DNA from: Gemmatimonas phototrophica
Lineage (GTDB): Bacteria > Gemmatimonadota > Gemmatimonadetes > Gemmatimonadales > Gemmatimonadaceae
Direction: 5' to 3'
NCBI GenBank assembly: GCA_945870175.1
Contig: CAMBRJ010000033.1
Span: 1-12,909, forward strand
Length of the DNA stretch: 12,909 nucleotides
Position 1 is the stretch's first letter, and each line of letters starts with the position of its first letter. Positions 7,219-12,909 of the stretch are shown here, piece by piece. Position numbers and translations under genes: made by a program. Below the pieces are notes generated by a model. That model saw only the letters and a list, made by a program, of their open reading frames with translations. It was not told the origin of the DNA and did not search any database.

Positions 7219-8835
7219 TTACTGCATCACCCGCACCACCCAATCCGCCAACGCGCCCAACACTTCGCGCCGCACTCTTGTGTCCTTGAGCGCGGTGTAG
7301 CCGCCCGGCGCGCCGGAGGGATCAACCAGGAACAGATGGTTGGTGGCGGGGAAGTGGCGCACCGTCACGCGTGTGTTGCCGCTGCCCTTGAGCATGGTGA
7401 CGATCGAGTCGGCCTGTTCGGGGGTAACCTGCTGGTCGGTGTCTCCCTGCAGGACCAGCGTGGGCTGCTTCACGCGGCGCAGCGCGGCGGAGGGCTCGGT
7501 TTTCATGAAGAAGCCCATCCACGTGTTGGCGGCGGCGAGGGAATCGAGGCCTTTCGGGACGGTGCGGCGAATGGAATCGCGCTGCGTTTCGGTGAGCTGT
7601 GTGGCGGCCTTGATGGCGTTCTCGTTCTGGAATTCGAGGACGCGACGGCCGTTGTACGCGGGGCCGGCCAGCAGAGCGATGGCGCGCACGGTGGGATCCT
7701 TGGCCGCGACCAAGGGCGCGATCAGGCCGCCTTCGCTGTGGCCGGCGAGGGCGATGCGCGTGCCGTCGATGTCGCGGCGCGTGCGCAGATAGGCGACGGC
7801 CGATGCGACGTCATCGGCGAAGTCGGCACTGGTGGCTTTGTCGCGCGAAGACGCACCGCCGCTGGCGCCCACGCCGCGATCGTCGAAGCGCAGCACGGCG
7901 ATGCCGCGGCGTCCGAGGGTGTCGGCAATGTCGCGGAACGGCGCGTAGTTCGACACAATGGGAATGCGCGAGTCGCGATCCTGGGGGCCACTGCCACTGA
8001 TCGTGACGACGACGGGCACGTTCGTCGCCCCCTTCGGACGCGTGAGCGTGCCGGCCAACGTGTAGCCGCGGGGCGTGGGAATGACCACCTCTTCGGCACT
8101 ATAGGGCGCATTCGCCGGTGCGCCGTAGTCGATCGGTGCGGGCGCGCTCGACATACTCGCCGCGCCGGTGGTGCGCACCACGCGCAGATTCTGTGCGGGA
8201 ATGCTCACCTCGCGCGGGCCGCCGTTGGGATCCCACAGAATGCGCGCGTCCATGCCGCCAATGGAGAACACCGTCGTGTCGCCCTGCTGCGTGACCGTCG
8301 CAGGAATTGTGCGACCGCCGTTGGTGAGAAACACCGGCAGTGAGGCCTTCGTGGCGCCGCGCGCGTGGTCGGCCATGAGCGCGGTGTGCAACACGGAGTT
8401 GCCGACCAGCGCCACCGCACCAGCGGCGCTGTGCAGCGCTTGTTCACTGGTGGTGCCATTCGCCGAGATGGTGAGCTTCGCGCTATCGCCGACCATGTGC
8501 ACCACGATGTTCTGGGTCGGGAGGCCGGTGGTCGGTGCGCCGGGCGCGAAGATGGAGAGCGTGAGGCGACCGGGCACGCTGTTCACATGTTGCTGCTCCC
8601 AACGCATGACGGGTGCCCCGCGCATGCTGAGCAGCCCCACGATCGACGATGGCCCTGGTGTGACGACTTCGGTGCCCAGCGTATCGATGCTGCGCAAATA
8701 GACGAAGTGGTAGGCGGGGGCGGATTGTGCGCGTGCGGTCGTGGCGAGCAGCGCGCCGAGGACGAGCAAGACGACGGCGAGTATCAGCACGATGATGCCG
8801 GCTCGACGCGAACGCTTCATGAGGAGGTGCAGCAT
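7219..8835 (-). CDS. Exported alpha/beta hydrolase (S33/dienelactone-hydrolase-like)
   Basis: Predicted 538-residue serine hydrolase. An N-terminal hydrophobic segment (about 12-33, GIIVLILAVVLLVLGALLA) followed by ATTARAQSA acts as a signal peptide or anchor, so the enzyme should act outside the cytoplasm. Residues of about 38-235 form a beta-rich N-terminal region without a recognised catalytic motif. The alpha/beta-hydrolase domain follows (about 245-538): GSGPQDRD near 283-290, FDDRGVGASGG, nucleophile elbow GHSEGG with Ser367, Asp467 in GDTDQQV, and His500 in NHLF. These form a complete Ser-Asp-His triad. The family covers esterases and aminopeptidase-like enzymes; I cannot choose the substrate. 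The ATG at 8835 is preferred over the ATG at 8820 because AGGGAG stands 6 bases upstream. It starts 27 bases after the RHH gene and is probably the last gene of that operon. Confidence 0.92.
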   Translation of the reverse strand: MLHLLMKRSRRAGIIVLILAVVLLVLGALLATTARAQSAPAYHFVYLRSIDTLGTEVVTPGPSSIVGLLSMRGAPVMRWEQQHVNSVPGRLTLSIFAPGAPTTGLPTQNIVVHMVGDSAKLTISANGTTSEQALHSAAGAVALVGNSVLHTALMADHARGATKASLPVFLTNGGRTIPATVTQQGDTTVFSIGGMDARILWDPNGGPREVSIPAQNLRVVRTTGAASMSSAPAPIDYGAPANAPYSAEEVVIPTPRGYTLAGTLTRPKGATNVPVVVTISGSGPQDRDSRIPIVSNYAPFRDIADTLGRRGIAVLRFDDRGVGASGGASSRDKATSADFADDVASAVAYLRTRRDIDGTRIALAGHSEGGLIAPLVAAKDPTVRAIALLAGPAYNGRRVLEFQNENAIKAATQLTETQRDSIRRTVPKGLDSLAAANTWMGFFMKTEPSAALRRVKQPTLVLQGDTDQQVTPEQADSIVTMLKGSGNTRVTVRHFPATNHLFLVDPSGAPGGYTALKDTRVRREVLGALADWVVRVMQ

Positions 8836-8841
8836 GGACAG

Positions 8842-8847
8842 CTCCCT
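8842..8847 (-). promoter_or_regulatory. Ribosome binding site of the hydrolase gene
   Basis: AGGGAG on the minus strand, 6 bases before the ATG at 8835. The alternative ATG at 8820 is preceded by a pyrimidine-rich CACCTCCTC with no Shine-Dalgarno match, so this site decides the start. Confidence 0.65.
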
Positions 8848-8862
8848 GCGGAGAAAGACGGA

Positions 8863-9069
8863 CTACGTCGACTCGTGGTCGACATCGTGGACCGGGGTGG
8901 TGTGATCCGACGGCACTGGCGGCGACACGCGCCCGGTGTCCCGGAGCGCGCGCCGCAGCAGAAACTCGATCTGCCCATTCAGACTGCGCAGGTCATCGTT
9001 GGCCCACCGCTGGACCGCGTCGAGCACCTCGCGGTCCACGCGAATGAGGAATGACTTGCGTTCAGCCAT
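8863..9069 (-). CDS. Arc-type ribbon-helix-helix DNA-binding protein
   Basis: A 68-residue protein. Residues 5-11 (KSFLIRV) form the DNA-contacting strand, 12-26 (DREVLDAVQRWANDD) helix A, and 28-44 (RSLNGQIEFLLRRALRD) helix B with the RSLN turn typical of Arc-like proteins. The last 24 residues are Pro/His/Asp-rich and probably disordered. Such proteins bind DNA as dimers of ribbon-helix-helix folds, usually on palindromic or tandem sites, and often control their own operon; some are antitoxins. It begins 18 bases after the SPFH stop codon and ends 27 bases before the hydrolase gene, so it is likely co-transcribed with both. The palindrome at 9984-10007 is its most obvious candidate target. 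No toxin gene adjoins it, so regulator rather than antitoxin is favoured. Confidence 0.88.
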   Translation of the reverse strand: MAERKSFLIRVDREVLDAVQRWANDDLRSLNGQIEFLLRRALRDTGRVSPPVPSDHTTPVHDVDHEST

Positions 9070-9087
9070 GAGACGCCGCTCGCATCA

Positions 9088-9957
9088 TCAGGAGTAGAGC
9101 GTGCCGGTGTTGACCACCGGTTGGGCGGCGCGATCGGAGCAGAGCACGACCAACAGATTGCTCACCATCGACGCTTTGCGCTCGTCGTCGAGCGTCACGA
9201 TCTTCCGCGCGGACAACGCGTCGAGCGCCATCTCGACCATACCGACGGCGCCTTCCACAATCGTCTGACGGGCGGCCACAATGGCGCTCGCCTGCTGCCG
9301 CTGCAGCATCGCCGCCGCGATTTCCTGGGCGTACGCCAAGTGACTGATGCGCGCTTCGAGCACTTCGACCCCCGCTTTGCCAAGACGGTCGTGCAGCGCT
9401 TCGAGCAGGCCTTTGGAAATCTCGGCGGGATGCGTGCTGAGGGCGATCGCGTCGTCGCCGTGGTGATCGTACGGATATGACGAGGCCAACGCACGCACCG
9501 CCGACTCGCTTTGCACGGCCACATACTGCACGTAGTCGTTCACTTCGAAACTGGCTTCGGCGGTGTCGATGACCTTCCAGACCACGATGGCCCCGATCTC
9601 GACGGGGTTTGAGCGCGCGTCGTTCACCTTGAGCTTGTTGGTCTCGAAGTTCCGGATGCGCAGCGAGATGGCCTTCTTGGTCATGAACGGATTCGTGAAC
9701 CAGAGGCCGGGCGTTTTGGCGGTGCCTTTGTAGGTGCCGAACAGCGTGAGGACTTTGCCTTCGTTGGGCGCGACGGTGAACAACCCCGGCATGCACAGGG
9801 AGGCGAGCGTCATGAGCAGCACGCCGCCGCCGGCCACGAGCCCGTTTTCGGCGCGGGCACCGGTGTAGAAGACGAATCCGCCGATCAGGACGGCGACACC
9901 GATCAGGACGGCCATCAGGATGCCGGGGGAGGGCCGGGCTTGGATTTCGCGGAACAT
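9088..9957 (-). CDS. SPFH/Band-7 domain membrane protein
   Basis: A 289-residue protein of the stomatin-prohibitin-flotillin-HflK/C superfamily. Two N-terminal hydrophobic segments (about 13-32 and 40-58) anchor it in the membrane. The SPFH domain follows (about 59-250), opening with NEGKVLTLFGTYKGTAKTPGLWFTNPF split over residues of about 65-91 and including the VNDYVQYVAVQSESAVRALAS segment. The Ala/Gln-rich helix near residues 205-240 is the usual coiled-coil part. These proteins oligomerise into membrane scaffolds and organise other membrane proteins. The start at 9957 has GAGGT 7 bases upstream (9965-9969). It is the first gene of a minus-strand operon with the RHH regulator and the alpha/beta hydrolase. 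The pairing of a short SPFH protein with an Arc-type regulator is, to my knowledge, found in several phyla; its role is not settled. Confidence 0.93.
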   Translation of the reverse strand: MFREIQARPSPGILMAVLIGVAVLIGGFVFYTGARAENGLVAGGGVLLMTLASLCMPGLFTVAPNEGKVLTLFGTYKGTAKTPGLWFTNPFMTKKAISLRIRNFETNKLKVNDARSNPVEIGAIVVWKVIDTAEASFEVNDYVQYVAVQSESAVRALASSYPYDHHGDDAIALSTHPAEISKGLLEALHDRLGKAGVEVLEARISHLAYAQEIAAAMLQRQQASAIVAARQTIVEGAVGMVEMALDALSARKIVTLDDERKASMVSNLLVVLCSDRAAQPVVNTGTLYS

Positions 9958-9983
9958 GCGGTGAACCTCGGAGAAGGGGGTGG

Positions 9984-10015
9984 TACTGAAATGATATCAC
10001 TTCAGTATCTCAGTA
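9984..10015. promoter_or_regulatory. Palindromic operator candidate of the SPFH-RHH operon
   Basis: Positions 9984-10007 form a 24-base palindrome with one mismatched pair: TACTGAA, then TGATATCA at the centre, then TTCAGTA. A further half-site TCAGTA stands at 10010-10015, exactly 8 bases from the TCAGTA at 10002-10007. Read on the minus strand this gives two TACTGA copies in tandem at an 8-base step, then the 8-base palindrome TGATATCA, then the inverted copy TCAGTA. The site ends 26 bases before the SPFH start codon. The minus-strand TATCAT within the centre resembles a -10 hexamer, so bound protein could block transcription. Tandem, palindromic half-sites suit the neighbouring ribbon-helix-helix protein. 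This assignment is an inference; another factor, such as a PadR-type regulator, could use the site. Confidence 0.6.
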
Positions 10016-10050
10016 CGCTAGGGTGGCAGGGTGGGTTTCACGGGGTGGGG

Positions 10051-10268
10051 GCTATTGGGCTCTCGGCTCTTGGCTCTTGGCTCTTGGCTCTTGGGGCTTG
10101 GCTCTCGGCTCTTGGGGCTTGGGGCTATTGGGCTGTCGGCTGTCCGCCATGAGCCATGCGCCATCGGCCATGGGTTTCCCCTCAGGCCTGAGTACTCAGT
10201 GAGACTCACGGCCCACGGCCCACGGCTCATGGCCGAGAGCCGACAGCCCGATAGCCCCAAGCCCCAAG
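10051..10268. repeat. Degenerate heptanucleotide repeat array folded as a long inverted repeat
   Basis: From 10058 the sequence reads in 7-base words: GGCTCTC, four GGCTCTT, GGGGCTT, GGCTCTC, GGCTCTT, GGGGCTT, GGGGCTA, then after a 3-base slip GGCTGTC twice, and GCCATGA, GCCATGC, GCCATCG, GCCATGG (10146-10173). The right half continues in the opposite sense: GGCCCAC twice, GGCTCAT, GCCGAGA, GCCGACA, GCCCGAT and AGCCCCA twice (10210-10266). Positions 10111-10128 pair perfectly with 10251-10268, and 10129-10173 pair with 10206-10250 with roughly ten mismatches. The centre holds two more palindromes, CTCAGGCCTGAG and TGAGTACTCA. It does not look coding: open frames across it are low-complexity. 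The array fills most of the divergent gap between the SPFH operon and the sortilin-like gene. Confidence 0.88.
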
Positions 10269-10299
10269 AAACTCGAACCCGTCATCGGAAAACCCAGTC

Positions 10300-10329
10300 T
10301 TGCCAGCAGCGGAATGCGGAGCAATAGAT
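10300..10329 (+). promoter_or_regulatory. Weak promoter candidate for the sortilin-like gene
   Basis: TTGCCA (10300-10305) is followed after 17-18 bases by AATAGA/ATAGAT (10323-10329). It lies 42 bases before the GTG start, in the only unique stretch (10269-10370) between the repeat array and the gene. The -10 match is poor, so this is only a position to test. Nothing else stands out in 10269-10370. Confidence 0.25.
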
Positions 10330-10358
10330 GCTTGCTAGTAGCCCCGTCCCCTGTATCT

Positions 10359-10364
10359 GGAGAG
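10359..10364 (+). promoter_or_regulatory. Ribosome binding site of the sortilin-like gene
   Basis: GGAGAG stands 6 bases before the GTG at 10371. The nearby ATG at 10328 is in another frame, and no in-frame ATG precedes the signal peptide, so this site supports the GTG start. Confidence 0.65.
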
Positions 10365-10370
10365 TCTGTC

Positions 10371-12909
10371 GTGACACGATTACCCCTACGGTTGGCATTC
10401 GCTGCCGCCGTTCTTCTTCCTTGTGTGTCGGCCGGTGCGCAGCCGGCGCGTCCCGTCGCTCGCGCGGCGGCACGTCCGGCGGCGATGGCGCCACTGGCTG
10501 CCCCGTTTGACACCGGTGCCCTGTCGGCCATGAAGTGGCGCGAGATCGGCCCGTTCCGCGGTGGCCGTTCGGCGGCGGCGGCCGGCAGCGTGGCTCGTCC
10601 CCAGGAATATTGGATGGGGACCGTCGGCGGCGGCGTGTTCAAGTCGGTGGACGGCGGTGACACGTGGGCGCCGATGACCGACAAATATTTCGGTGGCACC
10701 ATCGGCAGTATCGGCGTCGCCCCCAGCAATCCCGATGTCGTGTACGTGGGCGGCGGTGAGTTCACGATTCGCGGCAACGTGTCGCACGGTGACGGCGTCT
10801 GGAAGACGACCGACGGCGGCAAGACGTGGACGAACCTCGGCTTGAACGACACGCGGCAGATTTCACGCGTGCTGGTTCATCCCACCAATCCCGACGTCGC
10901 CTACGTGGCGGCGCAGGGGCATGCATGGGGCCCGAACGCCGAACGCGGCGTGTTCCGCACGAAGGACGGCGGCAAGAGCTGGGCGAAGGTGCTGTTCCGC
11001 GACGATTCCACCGGCGCGGCGGACCTGGCCATGGACCCGAGCAACCCGAACGTGCTGTATGCGGGCTTCTGGCAGATGCATCGCAAGCCGTGGATGCTGG
11101 TGTCGGGCGGCAAGGGCTCCGGGATGTTTAAGAGCACCGACGGTGGCGACACCTGGACCGAGATCACCAAGCACAAGGGTTTGCCCGCCGGCCTGTGGGG
11201 CAACATCGGCATCACGGTCAGCGGCGCCAACACGCAGCGCATTTATGCGCTGATCGAGGCCGACGAGGGCGGTGTGTTCCGCAGCGACGACGGCGGCGCC
11301 ACGTGGGCGCGGGTGAACGACGAACGCAAGCTGCGTCAGCGCGCGTGGTACTACTCGAAGATCTACGCCGACCCCAAAAACCCCGATCTCGTGTACGCCA
11401 GCAACGTGCAATTCCAGGTGTCGCGCGATGCGGGCAAGACGTGGAGCAACATCAACACGCCGCACGGCGACTCGCACAATCTCTGGATCGCGAGCGACAA
11501 CGGCGATCGCATGATCGAAGCGAACGACGGCGGCGCGAACGTGAGCACCGACGCGGCGAAGACGTGGTCGGCGCAGGACTTCGCCACCGCGCAGTTCTAT
11601 CATGTGACCACCACCAATCACTTCCCGTACAAGATCTGCGGCGCGCAGCAGGACAACAGCACGCTCTGTGGTCCGTCGCGCGCGGCGGGCGGTATCACGA
11701 TGGACATGTGGCAGGACGCCGGTGGTGGTGAGTCGGGCTTCATCGCGGCGCTGCCGAACAATCCGGACATCGTGTTCGCCGGTAGCTACGGCGGTTTTCT
11801 CACGCGCAAGGACATGCGCACCGGACTGGCGCGCGACATCAATCCGTGGCCGCTCAATCCGATGGGCCACTCGGCCATCGATTCGAAGTACCGTATGCAG
11901 TGGACCTTTCCGATCGCGGTCAGCCCGCACGACGCGAAGACGATCTACGTAGGGTCGAACGTGCTCTTCAAGACCACGAATGAAGGCGACAGCTATACCG
12001 CCATCAGCCCCGATCTGTCGCGCAACGATCCGCGCACGCTCGGGCCGTCGGGCGGCCAGATCACGAAGGACCAGACCGGCGTGGAAACGTATGGCACCGT
12101 GTTCGCGATGGCGGAGTCGCCGGTCACGAAGGGCGTGATCTGGGCGGGTACCGACGACGGCACGGTGCATGTCACGCGCAACGGTGGCGTGTCGTGGACG
12201 AACGTGACGCCGGCGCTGCTCAAGGAGCGTGAGTGGGCGCGCATCTCGATCATCGAGGCCTCGCACTTCAACACCGGCACGGCGTATGTGGCCGCGAACC
12301 GCTTCCAGATGGACGACAACCAGCCGTATCTGTTCAAGACCACCGACTTCGGCAAGACGTGGTCGCGCATCGACAACAGCGGCACGGCCACTGGCCTTCC
12401 GGCCACCGAGTTTACGCGCGTGATCCGGGAAGATGACGTGCGTCCGGGGCTGCTGTTCGCCGGCACCGAGCGCGGTATTTACGGGTCGCTCGATGATGGC
12501 GCGACGTGGTTCTCGATGCGTCGGAATCTGCCGATCGTGCCGGTGCACGACCTGGCGATCAAGGACGGCGATCTCATCGCCGCCACGCACGCCCGCTCGT
12601 TCTGGGTGATCGACGACATCTCCCTGCTGCGTCAGCTCACCGCCGGCGCGATGGCCGAGCGGGCGCATTTGTTCTCGCCGCGCGCGGCGTACCGCATCAA
12701 CTGGGGCGGTGGCTTCAACCCGGGCGGCGGCAACGGCGCACCGGTGGGGGCTAATCCGCCCAACGGCGCGATCGTGTACTACTGGCTCAAGTCGCCGGCC
12801 ACCAAGGTCACGATCGAGTTCAAGGATTCCACGGGGCGCACGGTGCGCACCTTCTCGAGCGATACCGCAGGCAGCGGCGCCGCCGGTGCGCCGGCTGGCG
12901 GTCGGCGCA
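10371..12909 (+). CDS. Secreted sortilin/VPS10-like Asp-box repeat protein (3' end outside window)
   Basis: The 846 visible codons begin with GTG and run off the right edge. Residues 1-23 are a signal peptide (hydrophobic core LAFAAAVLLP, likely cut after AGA). An Ala/Pro/Arg-rich linker follows, and then a beta-propeller region from about residue 54. I count about eleven Asp-box or Asp-box-like motifs (SxDxGxTW type): SVDGGDTW (92-99), TTDGGKTW (146-153), TKDGGKSW (197-204), STDGGDTW (255-262), SDDGGATW (305-312), SRDAGKTW (351-358), then STDAAKTW, TNEGDSY, TRNGGVSW, TTDFGKTW and SLDDGATW. This spacing is typical of the sortilin-N/VPS10-like proteins often labelled glycosyl hydrolase in databases. 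Asp-box loops are structural, so enzymatic activity cannot be claimed. No sialidase-type active-site set is evident. After about residue 720 the sequence leaves the repeats for a Gly/Ala-rich region that opens a C-terminal domain. The protein is probably periplasmic or secreted. Confidence 0.92.
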   Translation, partial: MTRLPLRLAFAAAVLLPCVSAGAQPARPVARAAARPAAMAPLAAPFDTGALSAMKWREIGPFRGGRSAAAAGSVARPQEYWMGTVGGGVFKSVDGGDTWAPMTDKYFGGTIGSIGVAPSNPDVVYVGGGEFTIRGNVSHGDGVWKTTDGGKTWTNLGLNDTRQISRVLVHPTNPDVAYVAAQGHAWGPNAERGVFRTKDGGKSWAKVLFRDDSTGAADLAMDPSNPNVLYAGFWQMHRKPWMLVSGGKGSGMFKSTDGGDTWTEITKHKGLPAGLWGNIGITVSGANTQRIYALIEADEGGVFRSDDGGATWARVNDERKLRQRAWYYSKIYADPKNPDLVYASNVQFQVSRDAGKTWSNINTPHGDSHNLWIASDNGDRMIEANDGGANVSTDAAKTWSAQDFATAQFYHVTTTNHFPYKICGAQQDNSTLCGPSRAAGGITMDMWQDAGGGESGFIAALPNNPDIVFAGSYGGFLTRKDMRTGLARDINPWPLNPMGHSAIDSKYRMQWTFPIAVSPHDAKTIYVGSNVLFKTTNEGDSYTAISPDLSRNDPRTLGPSGGQITKDQTGVETYGTVFAMAESPVTKGVIWAGTDDGTVHVTRNGGVSWTNVTPALLKEREWARISIIEASHFNTGTAYVAANRFQMDDNQPYLFKTTDFGKTWSRIDNSGTATGLPATEFTRVIREDDVRPGLLFAGTERGIYGSLDDGATWFSMRRNLPIVPVHDLAIKDGDLIAATHARSFWVIDDISLLRQLTAGAMAERAHLFSPRAAYRINWGGGFNPGGGNGAPVGANPPNGAIVYYWLKSPATKVTIEFKDSTGRTVRTFSSDTAGSGAAGAPAGGRR

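Noticed and set aside
8863..9069. Antitoxin of a toxin-antitoxin pair
   Set aside because: The fold would fit, but neither neighbour resembles a small toxin: one is an SPFH membrane protein and the other a 538-residue hydrolase.
10051..10268. CRISPR array
   Set aside because: The repeat unit is 7 bases with no unique spacers, and there are no cas genes in the window.
10018..10327. Short open frames across the heptamer array on both strands
   Set aside because: Their translations are Leu/Gly/Ser/Pro-rich low-complexity strings created by the repeat period. No ribosome binding site or homology signal is seen.
10863..12668. A 601-codon open frame on the minus strand opposite the sortilin-like gene
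   Set aside because: It lies wholly antisense to a well-supported gene with clear Asp-box repeats. Its product is Arg/His/Val/Ala-rich without motifs, as expected for the antisense frame of GC-rich coding DNA.

Overview
The window is a GC-rich bacterial chromosome segment of about 12.9 kb. I can support six complete or nearly complete protein genes plus two cut by the window edges, with no RNA genes, transposases or CRISPR arrays. The gene content suggests Gemmatimonadota or a similar environmental, predator- or polymer-degrading lineage: a Hanks-type Ser/Thr kinase with a C-terminal extension, paired lipoprotein zinc metalloproteases of the DUF5117/DUF5118/DUF4953 type, and a large secreted sortilin/VPS10-like Asp-box protein. 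This assignment is an inference from gene families and base composition, not from a marker gene.

Layout, left to right. Positions 1-1506 (minus) hold a Ser/Thr protein kinase whose C-terminus runs off the left edge. Positions 1631-4213 and 4388-6979 (both minus) hold two tandem paralogous zinc metalloproteases, each a predicted lipoprotein of about 860 residues with an HExxHxxGxxH site. Each has its own hairpin terminator (1561-1600 and 4332-4369) and its own dyad upstream of the start, so they look like separate transcription units. Position 7092-7201 is a perfect 34-bp inverted repeat between transcription units.

Positions 7219-9957 (minus) look like one operon: an SPFH/Band-7 membrane protein, a small ribbon-helix-helix (Arc-type) DNA-binding protein and an exported alpha/beta hydrolase, with gaps of only 18 and 27 bases. 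A near-perfect 24-bp palindrome (9984-10007) lies just upstream of the first gene and is a good candidate for the binding site of the small regulator. The 413-base divergent gap 9958-10370 also contains the most unusual DNA in the window: an array of degenerate 7-base words (GGCTCTT, GCCATGN, GGCCCAC, AGCCCCA) that is folded into a long inverted repeat. To its right, 10371 to the end (plus) is the secreted sortilin-like Asp-box protein, truncated at the right edge.

Most of the encoded proteins act at or outside the membrane (two lipoprotein peptidases, an exported hydrolase, an SPFH membrane scaffold, a secreted propeller protein). I see no evidence that all of them form a single pathway. The candidates for something undescribed are the SPFH-RHH-hydrolase module with its palindrome and the two intergenic inverted-repeat elements.
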